A DNA stretch of 34,708 nucleotides from CAZRNB01 sp964601355 (lineage in GTDB: Bacteria > Planctomycetota > Phycisphaerae > Sedimentisphaerales > Anaerobacaceae). Positions 15,375 to 23,774 of this stretch are shown one piece after another (the first letter of the stretch is position 1; each line of letters begins with the position of its first letter). The stretch is taken from NCBI GenBank assembly GCA_964601355.1, contig CAZRNB010000016.1, positions 1 through 34,708 of the forward strand, read 5' to 3'. The notes below the pieces were generated by a model. It did no database searches and was not told where the DNA came from. It saw only the letters and a program-made list of their open reading frames with translations. The translations under genes were made by a program, and so were the position numbers.

Positions 15375-17624
15375 ATGAAGATTTTTCTGTTAGTTGTAGT
15401 GATTTTTTTTGCAGCCGGCCTATACCCTTGTGGTTTAATTTTTGCTGGGCAGATTATTGCCTGGGGCTGCAATGACAGTGGTCAGTGTAATGTGCCGGAT
15501 GGTAACGATTTTGTGGCTGTTTCTGCTGGTTTTTGTCATGGTTTGGCACTGAGGTCTAACGGTTCAATTGCGGCATGGGGCAGTAACGAGTACGGTCAGT
15601 GCAATGTACCGGATGGTAATGATTTCGTGGCTATAGCAGCAGGCAGCTTCCATAATCTTGCGCTTCGGTCCGATAATTCGTTAGTGGCATGGGGATCGAA
15701 CAAAGGCAATGTGCTTGATGTGCCGGAAGGAGCTTATAAGGCTATTTCTGCCGGTGTTTATCATAATTTGGCCATAAGGACCGACGGTTCACTGGCTGGC
15801 TGGGGTGCAAATTCTGTCGGCGAGATTGATGTGCCTGACGGTAATGACTTTATAGCAATAGCTGCTGGTCGGTTTTTTAGTCTTGCTTTGAGGTCTAACG
15901 GCTCGATTGTTGGCTGGGGAAGTAATGATGCCCATCAGCTCGATGTTCCTGATGGAGACTATATCGCTGTCGTTGCGGGCGGCAAACATGCTATAGCTTT
16001 GGGGGCTGATAAGTCGGTTATAAGCTGGGGTGCTTTTGACACTATGGTAGTTCGACCTCCCGGCCAGGATTTTAAAGCTATAGCTGCCGGCAGCGATCAT
16101 TGCCTTGCAATTCAATCCAATGGCTCTGTTGTTGGCTGGGGTTTTAGCGATGATAGCCAAATCGATATCCCGTTTTATGTCAAGGATAATCGCGCTGATT
16201 GTATTGCTATTGCAGCAGGGGATAGGTTTAGCCTGGGTATCTGCAATAATCTGCGACGTATAGAAAACCAGTGGTATGTTTCAGTCAGCGGTTCACCTTA
16301 TGGTGATGGCTCTGCTGAGAGCCCATGGGATCTTACGACAGCCTTATGCAGTTCATTAGTTGAACCTGGTCATACGGTCTGGATTGCTGAGGGTACATAT
16401 CAGGGGCCGTTCGCAAAGCCCGCAATTCCCTCTGGAATTGAAGGTAAACCCATAATATATCGCTCTATACCTGGCCAGAGAGTAATCCTTACAGCAGATA
16501 AGATGGAAAGGATTGTGCTCAAAAATTATGCGAGTTTCGTTTGGTTTTGGGGTTTAGAGGTAACAGTGGAGGGCACCGAGGAGCTTGGTCTATGGGGAAA
16601 CGCAGTTAAGCAGGAGGTGGGCAGGGGGGCGAAATATATCAATATGGTCGTCCATGATTGTCCCAATAGAAGCGGTTTTTATGTAGCCGGCATCGGTGCT
16701 GAGTTCTATGGATGTCTGTCCTACCGTAACGGACGCTGGGCCAATGGCCTCGCACACGGCCTATACTGTCAAAATAGGCCAATCGATATCAGCGGTTCGG
16801 AAGACCTGCCCTGGATGAATTTCTTCAATTGTGTCGCTTTTGATAATTTCGGCTGGGGCATTCACAGCTATGCAGAGTATGATAATTTGGCAAATATGTT
16901 TTACGATGGCGTTGTCGCTTATGGCAATACAATTGGTGATTTTATAAGTGGCGGTAATGGTTATGACGATAATTTCGTCGTTCGCAATTGCTTAACATAT
17001 TTTCCCTATAACAAAAGAACAACCACTGAGTTTGGATATAACTCGGAATTTAACGGTAAGCTTGTAGTTGAGAACAGCGTATTTGCTGGCGGGGAAAGTG
17101 CCGTTTCACTGCATAATTGGCAGGATTTGACCTTTAAAAATAACACTTGTTACACTCAAAACGGATTGCTGATGAGCATAACTAAGCCGATTGACGTGTT
17201 TCAGTACAGCTTCGACAATAATAGATATTATATGGATACTAACTACTTAGCGAGATTAAACGGCCGTGATTTTCGTACACTTGAACTCTGGCAGCAGGAG
17301 ACAGAGTGGGACTTAAATAGTATAAATGATGTTAGTGAGCCGAACCATGTCTGGGTGTTTTTCCGTCCAAATAAGTATGAGCCTGACCGCGCCTTTCTTA
17401 TTATTTATAACTGGCCGGGGAACACGACGGTTTCCATAGCACTATCAAAGCTATGGGGCATGAAAAAATCCCAGCAGTATCAATATAGGATTGTTAGTGT
17501 TGATGATATCTGGGGTGAGCCGGTTGCAGAAGGGATAATAGATGACAAAAACATTAAGCTGGAGATGACCGGCCCGTATGCTCCACAGTTTGCCTGTTTT
17601 CTTGTTACGCGCAGCATTCCTTAA
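15375..17624 (+). CDS. secreted RCC1-repeat and beta-helix protein
   Basis: The 749-residue product begins with a signal peptide (MKIFLLVVVIFFAAGLYPCGLIFAG). Residues about 26-290 hold about seven RCC1-type repeats of 37-42 residues with the pattern VAWGSN--GQ-NVPDGNDFVAIAAG--H-LALRSNGS. After a short linker, WYVSVSGSPYGDGSAESPWDLTTA (about 300 on) starts a right-handed parallel beta-helix of the pectate-lyase-like kind, with repeated N-V/ENS-F turns and HDCPNRSGFYVAG. A small C-terminal domain follows. RCC1 propellers usually mediate protein binding and beta-helices often bind or cut polysaccharide, so an extracellular carbohydrate role is likely but unproved. A good promoter lies upstream and a hairpin follows the stop. 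Confidence 0.85.
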   Translation: MKIFLLVVVIFFAAGLYPCGLIFAGQIIAWGCNDSGQCNVPDGNDFVAVSAGFCHGLALRSNGSIAAWGSNEYGQCNVPDGNDFVAIAAGSFHNLALRSDNSLVAWGSNKGNVLDVPEGAYKAISAGVYHNLAIRTDGSLAGWGANSVGEIDVPDGNDFIAIAAGRFFSLALRSNGSIVGWGSNDAHQLDVPDGDYIAVVAGGKHAIALGADKSVISWGAFDTMVVRPPGQDFKAIAAGSDHCLAIQSNGSVVGWGFSDDSQIDIPFYVKDNRADCIAIAAGDRFSLGICNNLRRIENQWYVSVSGSPYGDGSAESPWDLTTALCSSLVEPGHTVWIAEGTYQGPFAKPAIPSGIEGKPIIYRSIPGQRVILTADKMERIVLKNYASFVWFWGLEVTVEGTEELGLWGNAVKQEVGRGAKYINMVVHDCPNRSGFYVAGIGAEFYGCLSYRNGRWANGLAHGLYCQNRPIDISGSEDLPWMNFFNCVAFDNFGWGIHSYAEYDNLANMFYDGVVAYGNTIGDFISGGNGYDDNFVVRNCLTYFPYNKRTTTEFGYNSEFNGKLVVENSVFAGGESAVSLHNWQDLTFKNNTCYTQNGLLMSITKPIDVFQYSFDNNRYYMDTNYLARLNGRDFRTLELWQQETEWDLNSINDVSEPNHVWVFFRPNKYEPDRAFLIIYNWPGNTTVSIALSKLWGMKKSQQYQYRIVSVDDIWGEPVAEGIIDDKNIKLEMTGPYAPQFACFLVTRSIP

Positions 17625-17641
17625 ACATATCTGGTTGACGC

Positions 17642-17690
17642 GTCGCCGTCCTTCTCCGTATTAGTACTACGAAGGATGAATGCCGGCGAC
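17642..17690 (+). terminator. hairpin after the RCC1/beta-helix gene
   Basis: GTCGCCGTCCTTC (17642-17654) pairs with GAAGGA (17671-17676) and CGGCGAC (17684-17690), with a 7-base bulge on the 3' side. It starts 17 bases after the stop codon. There is no T-run, so terminator function is uncertain; it may be a repeat. Confidence 0.4.
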
Positions 17691-17744
17691 TCCTAAACAG
17701 TTGGCATTTTAAACCAACCTCCAAAATAGTATTCTGAAAAAAAA

Positions 17745-17772
17745 TTACTTGCATAAACAAAAGAGGTATAAT
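17745..17772 (+). promoter_or_regulatory. probable yebC promoter
   Basis: TTACTT (17745-17750), a 16-base spacer and a perfect TATAAT (17767-17772), about 150 bases before the yebC start. Confidence 0.5.
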
Positions 17773-17820
17773 ATCTAAATGTGTCGTTAACCGGTTGTGG
17801 TTGCTGATGATTTCGTCAGT

Positions 17821-17891
17821 CGGTTTCGGTTGCGCAGCTCGTTACGTCTATTGTCTGACGATAAACGTAACCGTAACGAGCAGCGAAACCG
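17821..17891 (+). other. large stem-loop in the yebC leader
   Basis: CGGTTTCG (17821-17828) pairs with CGAAACCG (17884-17891). GCTCGTTACG (17837-17846) pairs with CGTAACGAGC (17872-17881). An inner ATTGTC/GACGAT helix closes the top. The long stem ends about 30 bases before the yebC ATG and would be part of the transcript from the promoter at 17745-17772. It may be a regulatory leader or an interspersed palindrome. Confidence 0.45.
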
Positions 17892-17921
17892 TTAAACGTA
17901 AGACGAAGGTTAGGAGCATAT

Positions 17922-18671
17922 ATGTCAGGTCATTCTCACTGGGCGGGAATAAAGCATAAAAAGGCCGCTATTGATGCCAAACGCGGCAAAGTATGGAGCA
18001 AGATAGCTCGGATGATAATAGTTGCCGCCAAAGCCGGCGGCGGCGACCCGTCTGCGAATCTGTCTTTGCGGTATGCCATTGACAAGGCCAAGTCGGCGAA
18101 TATGCCGAAAGATACCATCGAAAAGGCGGTCAAAAAAGGGACCGGCGAGACGGGAGGTGCTTCTTTTGAGCATATACTCTATGAAGGTTATGGGCCGGGT
18201 GGAGTAGCTATAATGGTGGATGTGCTGACGGACAACCGTCACCGAACGGCGCCGGAAATAAGGAGAATTTTTGAAAAGCATGGCAGCTCGCTGGGTGCAG
18301 CAGGCTGTGTCAACTGGATGTTCAGCAAAAAAGGGCTTATCACAGTAAGTGCCGATAAGGCTGATGAAGACCAGCTTATGGAGCTTGCCATGTCGGCGGG
18401 TGCCGATAATATGGAAAACACGGGTAAAGTTTATGAAATAACCTGTGAGCCGGCCGCTTACGACGAATTAAAAAAGACGCTGAAAGAAAAGCAAATACCT
18501 ATGGAATTGGCTGAAATTTCGATGGTGCCGCAAAATACAATTCCAATCGACAACGCAGTTACAGCGAAGAAAATAATCTCTTTGATGGAGGCTCTGGAAG
18601 ATGACGACGATGTTCAAAACACATTTTCAAACTTTGACATACCGGAAGATATAATAGCGAGCATCTCGTGA
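17922..18671 (+). CDS. yebC: YebC/PmpR-family protein
   Basis: The 249-residue protein is a YebC/TACO1-family member, described as a DNA-binding regulator in some bacteria and as a translation factor that helps ribosomes at difficult motifs in others. It starts MSGHSHWAGIKHKKAAIDAKRGK and contains GGGDPSANLSLRYAIDKAKSANMP, YEGYGPGGVAIMVDVLTDNRHRT and GSLGAAGCVNWMF-like motifs, with the usual length. TTAGGAG lies about seven bases before the ATG. It seems to be a single-gene unit with its own promoter and structured leader. Its stop faces the O-antigen ligase stop, 22 bases away. Confidence 0.97.
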   Translation: MSGHSHWAGIKHKKAAIDAKRGKVWSKIARMIIVAAKAGGGDPSANLSLRYAIDKAKSANMPKDTIEKAVKKGTGETGGASFEHILYEGYGPGGVAIMVDVLTDNRHRTAPEIRRIFEKHGSSLGAAGCVNWMFSKKGLITVSADKADEDQLMELAMSAGADNMENTGKVYEITCEPAAYDELKKTLKEKQIPMELAEISMVPQNTIPIDNAVTAKKIISLMEALEDDDDVQNTFSNFDIPEDIIASIS

Positions 18672-18693
18672 AATAACATATCGTTGGGACAAG

Positions 18694-21161
18694 CTACATA
18701 TTTTTATTGGAAAGTTCCTTCATCCTTTGAATTGCAAATTGATATTTCTCCTCACCGAGTCGGCTCACAATATCCTTCCTTTCCGGATACATCATCTTAA
18801 ACTGTCGTCGGAAACCATCTTCAATCTCAATTGTCTTTTTGTATTGCTCAAGGGCGACATCGGTTTTGCCTGACTTTTCAGCTATTTGGGCCAGCTTAAA
18901 ATGCAGCCGGTCCGAGCAGGGATATAGTTGTATTGCCTTCAGGCACCAGTCATAAGCCTTTTGGTTTTGGCCAAGCAGCTCATAAACGTCACTTAGTTTC
19001 TCGTAATTTTTGAAATCAGCTTTATTGCAGATAATCGCCTGCAGAAAACACTGCTCAGCCTTCTCAAGCAGCTCTCTGCCGGAAGCAGATTTTTCTTCAT
19101 TCTGGTTATATTCCTGCAGATAAAGCCGGCCGTTCATATTCAAAGCCGTTGGGTCCAGCCGGTCATATTCGCTGGCTTTGGCTAAAAGAGCGTGGGCTTT
19201 CTGGAATTGGCCTGCTGACAGAGCTTTGTTTGCCTCCTGGATATTAGTGGTGCTCATACATACCGGCCACCATACATAGTGAACAAAAACTATCAATATT
19301 AAAACGCCTGTCGCAAAGGATATTACTTTTGCAAAAGGAGCNNNNNNNNNNNNNNNNNNNNNNNNNNNNNNNNNNNNNNNNNNNNNNNNNNNNNNNNNNN
19401 NNNNNNNNNNNNNNNNNNNNNNNNNNNNNNNNNNNNNNNNNAAACTATCAATATTAAAACGCCTGTCGCAAAGGATATTACTTTTGCAAAAGGAGCGGGG
19501 CAATAAACGAGCGACGAGCGACGAGCGACGAGCGACGAGGATGTCGCAATAAGACAGGCGATAATCACCCAAAAAGCAGTATATACACCCGGCTCGAAAA
19601 TAGCATAGTCGATCAGATTATTCAGAAGCACACCAAGGATTGTACAAAAAAGAATAGCATTGGTTTTCGTCCCTCGTCCCTCATCCCTCATCTCTCGTTT
19701 TGTTTGTAAAGTGGCGCTCAAAAGTAAAAATCCAACAATGAATGCCAGGACCGGCGCAACATACATAGTCAATATCACAAAAATCATTAGCTCAAAAGTA
19801 TCCACAGATGTTTCAGACAAAATCATCGGCCTGATAAGCAGTAGTGCAGCGGATATGATGATAAGAAAGATTATGGCCGGCACTCGTCGCTCGTCTTTAG
19901 TCTCTCGTCTCTCGTCTTTTATGAGGACAGGAAAGATTGCTCTCCACAGCGGGATGAAAATCATAGCTAAGAATCCGGCAAGACCGATGGGACCATATTG
20001 AGTCAGGATGCTAAGCAAAAAATTGTGCGGATCTGCAACAGATTCGAGGGATTCGGCTGGTTTGTAATGCGGATAAAAGTGCTTGAAATTACCCGGGCCG
20101 ACGCCGGTAAAGGGATGGTCGGCGTACATCTTCGCTGATGCATGCCAATACTGCCATCTGACTAACATACCTACCCCGCCAGGCAGCCGGTTATGCTTCA
20201 AGCCGTACGAGATTACCAGCCAAAAACCTGTAATGAATAATAGCAGGCAAACGATCAATGTGGCTTTTTTGTGTGCTTTTAGCTTTGTTCCAAAGTAGTA
20301 ATATACAATGAGCAGGACTGCGGCGAAGAATAATCCGATGAGGGAACCTTTACTGCGTGTGAGGATAAGACCTAATATGACAATAGTAAGCGCGCCGCCG
20401 GCAGGGAGAAATATATTTGAATATTTAGCCCCCAGTTTCACTGGGGGTTCGTCTTTACGAATTTTGAATTTATTGATAAATAAAGCAAAGGCTGCGAAAG
20501 CTGCCATCAATGCAAAGCAGCCGGCTGAGTTACGGGTCGTAAAAAAGCCGCGAACGCCTTCGGTATAGAGCCTGTGCTCAAAGAGAAATTGCTGGAAGCT
20601 GCCCGGCTCTATTCCAAGCGGTTCAAGCAAGCTCTTTGGGTACTGCTCATATTGTTCGATAGTTGCCTGATTCGTGACTAAAAGCTGGTAGCCGCTCTCA
20701 CAGGTGGTTACTATGCCTAACGCTCCAATGACACACAATACAAGCTTAATTTTTGGTTCTGAGTCTAATATTTGAGCTAACAAAATCGCCATAAGCGGCG
20801 GGGCGAGAAGCATGGCGATGTTGGTTATGGCCAATCGTTTATCTGCTGCCGCAAAACCGGAAACGGCAGAAGCTGCACAGAGCAGAAATATGCCGGCCTC
20901 GATGCCGGTGACACGGTACGAAAAACTTTTTCTGCTGAAAGTCCATAAGAACCAGAAAATACAGGAAAATATCAATACCGCAGATACAGATAAGCTGTAA
21001 GCCGCGTCACTGAGGTTGCCTGGCAGAGATGGTGACAGTGCACCAGGAGCTTCAGTGAACGTAGTACGGAGCGAAAGCACGCAAAGGCATAAGGCGAGCA
21101 AAGCGTATTCGACAATTATTTTTCCTTTTGATAAGATAGAGCTATTCTGCGTTTCAATCAT
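18694..21161 (-). CDS. O-antigen ligase/polymerase-type membrane protein with C-terminal TPR (split only by assembly gap)
   Basis: The N-terminal part is a polytopic membrane protein of the Wzy/WaaL family, with the signature GVRGFFTTRNSAGCFAL, LTRSKGSLIGL and HPFTGVGPGNFKHFYPHYK ... DPHNFLLSILTQYG. After the last helix come several TPRs (EANKALSAGQFQKAHALLAKA, KAEQCFLQAI, KAYDWCLKAI, VALEQYKKTIEIE). A 100-N gap (19342-19441) interrupts it, but the same 55 bases lie on each side. Removing one copy and the gap (155 bases) leaves a single open frame of 770 residues. Start ATG 21161 overlaps the wecA-like stop by eight bases, so the two are coupled. Three heptamer tandem repeats and one CCCCC/GGGGG hairpin lie in frame inside, adding loops such as KDERRETKDERR. 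Likely role: polymerising or ligating undecaprenyl-linked glycans. Confidence 0.88.
19287..19496. other. assembly gap flanked by a 55-base duplicated contig end
   Basis: One hundred Ns (19342-19441) lie between two identical 55-base segments, 19287-19341 and 19442-19496 (AAACTATCAATATT ... GCAAAAGGAGC). The copies are in the same frame, and deleting one copy plus the Ns restores one open gene. This is a scaffolding artefact of unmerged overlap, not a real duplication. Confidence 0.9.
19508..19540. repeat. perfect heptamer tandem repeat (GACGAGC)n
   Basis: Four to five tandem copies of a GACGAGC-type unit lie inside the O-antigen ligase gene, encoding part of SSSLVARRSSLV on the minus strand. 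The repeat lies a few bases from the contig end, which may explain the assembly break. Confidence 0.75.
19668..19698. repeat. degenerate heptamer repeat (CCTCGTC type)
   Basis: CGTCCCTCGTCCCTCATCC and following copies repeat with a 7-base period. On the minus strand it encodes the hydrophilic loop REMRDEGRGTK between two membrane helices of the ligase. Confidence 0.65.
19882..19920. repeat. degenerate heptamer repeat (TCTCGTC type)
   Basis: ACTCGTCGCTCGTCTTTAG followed by TCTCTCGTCTCTCGTC repeats with a 7-base period. It encodes the KDERRETKDERR loop of the ligase on the minus strand. Confidence 0.65.
20425..20450. repeat. TTAGCCCCC...GGGGGTTC hairpin inside the ligase gene
   Basis: TTAGCCCCCAGT-TTC-ACTGGGGGTTC is a perfect 9 bp hairpin of the same family as 3293-3320, 22250-22280 and 27721-27750. 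It is in frame and encodes DEPPVKLGAKYS on the minus strand. Confidence 0.6.
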
Positions 21162-22239
21162 TTCCGGTTGTGGTTTCAAAGACAGCGATAATGGCTAAGA
21201 CCATAATAGTTTGAATAAAAATTAAAATTGCGCCGACCAGATTAACCTGGTAGAGAAAAGTTGCGCTAAGGCCCGTGCAGAGAGTAGCCAAATATAACGT
21301 CATAGCAGTCTGCATATCAGATAGGCCTCGTTTTTTGAGCCGATGCGAGAAGTGCTGTGTATCGCCGACGAAGGGGCTTTTGCCCGCTCTTATGCGCAAT
21401 AGTGTCACGCTGATAAAATCGTACAACGGCACCGCCATAACGACCAGCGGCATAAAGACCGAGTACCAGTGACCGCTGTGTGCTTCGTGATAATAAGTGG
21501 TGCGCAAAGTAAGCAATGCCACGAAAAAGCCCACTACCAGCGAGCCGGCGTCGCCCATGAAGATTTTGGCCGGCGGGAAATTAAAGACCAAAAAGCCGAG
21601 CAGTGTCCCTATAAATACGAGCGCAAGACCTCCTACAAAGACCTGGCCGCTCGATGCTGCGGCGTAAAATAGAAGCCCGCCTGCAATGGCCGCTATGCCG
21701 GCTGAAGCGCCATCCATATTGTCGAGAAAATTAAAGGCATTGACGATTAACACTATCCAGAAGGCTGATATCGCTACTGCAAATATTTTATTTTCAATGA
21801 AAAGCTCGACCCTTATCTCGCCCCAGATAGCGGCTGTTATCGCAGTTGCAAACTGAACAGCTAACTTAACAAAAGGGCCGAGCCGTTTTTTATCGTCCCA
21901 AAGGCCGAGCGCAAATAGAGCAGATAGACATAGCAGTACCGTTGAAAGCTGCCTGATTTTACCCAAAAAATCTAAAGGATTGATATTGGCGGTCTGTGCC
22001 AGCGAATCAAGCCGGCTGCCTGCGAATTTCATCGCCGCTGAAGCAGCCAGCATGAAGATTAAAAGCGTGGCAAAGATTGCAATTCCGCCTCCCAGCGGGA
22101 TAATATTGCGGTGGTACCTGTCGGCTGTGGGATGTGCAGCAAAACCGAGCCGGTTGGCTAAATTTTTAACAATGGCTGTTAAGAAAACCGAAAGGGCGAA
22201 TGAACATATAAGTAAAGTTATTGCTAATGTAATCAACAT
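21154..22239 (-). CDS. WecA/MraY-family undecaprenyl-phosphate glycosyl-1-phosphate transferase
   Basis: The 361-residue membrane protein transfers a sugar-1-phosphate, probably GlcNAc-1-P, to undecaprenyl phosphate to start glycan synthesis. About ten helices are seen, with the family motifs DRYHRNIIPLGGG, GLWDDKKRLGP (Asp pair), NAFNFLDNMDG, FMGDAGSLVVGF and HFSHRLKKRGLS. The loops match WecA/TagO rather than MraY, but the exact sugar cannot be read. It ends overlapping the O-antigen ligase start, so the two likely supply one surface-glycan pathway. A CCCCC/GGGGG hairpin lies just before its start. Confidence 0.92.
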   Translation of the reverse strand: MLITLAITLLICSFALSVFLTAIVKNLANRLGFAAHPTADRYHRNIIPLGGGIAIFATLLIFMLAASAAMKFAGSRLDSLAQTANINPLDFLGKIRQLSTVLLCLSALFALGLWDDKKRLGPFVKLAVQFATAITAAIWGEIRVELFIENKIFAVAISAFWIVLIVNAFNFLDNMDGASAGIAAIAGGLLFYAAASSGQVFVGGLALVFIGTLLGFLVFNFPPAKIFMGDAGSLVVGFFVALLTLRTTYYHEAHSGHWYSVFMPLVVMAVPLYDFISVTLLRIRAGKSPFVGDTQHFSHRLKKRGLSDMQTAMTLYLATLCTGLSATFLYQVNLVGAILIFIQTIMVLAIIAVFETTTGND

Positions 22240-22249
22240 CGCAATTCCA

Positions 22250-22280
22250 AAAACCCCCGGTAAAACCGGGGGCTAAATAT
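22250..22280. repeat. AAACCCCCGG...CCGGGGGCTAAATATTTAG hairpin
   Basis: Perfect arms CCCCCGG and CCGGGGG with a TAAAA loop and the CTAAATATTTAG flank fill the gap between the DUF4416 stop (22281) and the wecA-like start (22239). It belongs to the same hairpin family as 3293-3320, 20425-20450 and 27721-27750. Confidence 0.65.
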
Positions 22281-22844
22281 TTAGCGGGGTTTCTTTTTTT
22301 GTTTTAACTGCTCCAGTAGTCGATTTCTAACTTTTTCAAAAAACTCAAAATAACACTGCTGCCGGTAGTCCGGATATGTATAGGCAAAAGGTTGCCAGCA
22401 GCCTTTATCGAAGATAAGCGTCACCTCGGCATATATGTTTTTGCCGATATATATACGATGCGAATAGTTTTTTGTTGTGGCCAAAACGAGCTTTGATGGC
22501 TCAATTAAGCCGGGGTCAAGATTGATGGGCCGCGGCAACGGAGGATGGACGATGGACGATAGACGATGGACGAGTTTTTGTTCGAGCTTGTTTGTCTTGA
22601 GTTTGATTTCGGCCAATTTGACGGGATCAATCAAGCGGTCTGTGCTGACGAATTGTCTTAAGATATTTGGGCCGGTCTGGTCTTTATAATAATCGGTTTG
22701 GTTGAATGGCCAGACGTCACTTTTTAGATCGATCCTGTCGAGTTTATCTTCTATCATTTCTATCGCGGCTGACAGCGCCTTTTGGTCGGCTGCCAAGATG
22801 CCGATGATAAGTTTTACCGGTTTTGGTTCCTTCAAATTCCACAT
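22281..22844 (-). CDS. DUF4416 family protein
   Basis: The 187-residue product starts MWNLKEPKPVKLIIGILAAD, the usual start of the DUF4416 family, and contains DVWPFNQTDYYKDQTGPNILRQF, INLDPGLIEPSKLVLATTKNYSHRIYIG and YAEVTLIF, all family-typical. The open frame runs far upstream, but that part overlaps the isomerase gene out of frame and is not used. Function is unknown; the family is soluble and small. Residues VHRLSSIVHPPLP come from a heptamer tandem repeat at 22541-22574. A hairpin lies between this start and the upstream gene. Confidence 0.88.
   Translation of the reverse strand: MWNLKEPKPVKLIIGILAADQKALSAAIEMIEDKLDRIDLKSDVWPFNQTDYYKDQTGPNILRQFVSTDRLIDPVKLAEIKLKTNKLEQKLVHRLSSIVHPPLPRPINLDPGLIEPSKLVLATTKNYSHRIYIGKNIYAEVTLIFDKGCWQPFAYTYPDYRQQCYFEFFEKVRNRLLEQLKQKKKPR
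22541..22574. repeat. heptamer tandem repeat inside DUF4416 gene
   Basis: GAGGATGGACGATGGACGA and TAGACGATGGACGAG repeat a GGACGAT unit with a 7-base period. It is in frame in the DUF4416 gene on the minus strand. Confidence 0.65.
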
Positions 22845-22852
22845 TTGATAGT

Positions 22853-22874
22853 GTAGGGTGGGGCTTGCCCCACC
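22853..22874. repeat. GTAGGGTGGGGC...GCCCCACC palindrome
   Basis: GGTGGGGCTTGCCCCACC is a palindrome in the 37-base gap between the isomerase and DUF4416 genes. Its GTAGGGTG end matches the palindromic repeat inserted in selB (4964-5011). It could also supply GGTGGGG as a ribosome site for DUF4416. Confidence 0.5.
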
Positions 22875-22881
22875 ATTATTT

Positions 22882-23763
22882 TTATACGTCGCAAATCCGC
22901 ACGGCATCGGCAAGGGATTGCAGCGGATCTTTCTTCGGCGTGAACTCATGCGCAACAAAACCTGTGAATCCGGTCTCGGCGACGGCCCGCATAATAGCGG
23001 GGTAATACAGCTCCTGTGTATCGTCAATTTCGTTTCGACCGGGATTGCCGCCGGTGTGGTAGTGGCCGATGTAATCCTTATACGTGCGGATTGTGCGGAT
23101 GATGTCACCTTCCATAATCTGGGCGTGGTAAATGTCGTATAAAATCTTGATGCGTTCCGAGCCGACGGCCTTACAGACCTCCACGCCCCATTTCATATTG
23201 TCAAACATATAGTCCTTGTGGTTGACCTTGCTGTTGAGATATTCGAGGCATATTGTCACTTTCTTTTCCTCTGCGTAACCGACAATCTGCTTTAAGGCCG
23301 TGACACTGTTTTTGACGCCTTCCTCATCGGACATTCCGGCTCGGTTGCCAGGGAAGGTGATTACGTTAGGAAATCCGTATTCGCCAGCGGCGTCAATGGC
23401 AGAGCGAATCTTAGCAAGGCATTCAGCATGATTCTCCGGCCTATTGAGTCCCTTAGTCAGGCCGTGCGTTTCTATCATTGAACAGACCAGCTCATGTTTT
23501 TTAAGTGTTGGTAAATCTTTTAGTCCAAGCAAGTCGATGCCTTTAATGCCCATCTTTTTACAGGCCTCGCAAAGCTCATCGAGTGACAGTTTACTGTAGC
23601 ACCATCTGCTGACCGCCTGATTGATTCTGCCATTTTTTACCACGCGTTCCACCTCCGCGATGCCCAGAGCCGGGGCCTTGTCAGCCAGAGCACCGGCTAT
23701 TGTACACGCAGCTATAAGCGAAGAATTGCGTAGAAAAGCGCGCCTGGGGAGTTTATTATCCAT
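22882..23763 (-). CDS. hydroxypyruvate-isomerase-like TIM-barrel protein with Tat-type leader
   Basis: The 293-residue protein is an AP-endonuclease-2/xylose-isomerase-like TIM barrel of the Hyi kind. The likely metal ligands are Glu174 (ICLEYLNSK), Asp210 (LYDIYHAQ), and Glu273 (AHEFTP), with His236 (GHYHTGGN) nearby. The N-terminus PRRAFLRNSSLIAACTIAGALA looks like a twin-arginine leader, common in planctomycete relatives of this family, so export is possible. It starts 11 bases after the proS stop (23775). The substrate cannot be read; hydroxypyruvate/tartronate semialdehyde or another ketose are possible. Confidence 0.85.
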   Translation of the reverse strand: MDNKLPRRAFLRNSSLIAACTIAGALADKAPALGIAEVERVVKNGRINQAVSRWCYSKLSLDELCEACKKMGIKGIDLLGLKDLPTLKKHELVCSMIETHGLTKGLNRPENHAECLAKIRSAIDAAGEYGFPNVITFPGNRAGMSDEEGVKNSVTALKQIVGYAEEKKVTICLEYLNSKVNHKDYMFDNMKWGVEVCKAVGSERIKILYDIYHAQIMEGDIIRTIRTYKDYIGHYHTGGNPGRNEIDDTQELYYPAIMRAVAETGFTGFVAHEFTPKKDPLQSLADAVRICDV

Positions 23764-23774
23764 AAAATTTCTCC

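Noticed and set aside
22845..23108. N-terminal extension of the DUF4416 frame
   Set aside because: It overlaps the isomerase gene in another frame; the family start is MWNLKEPKPVKL at 22844.
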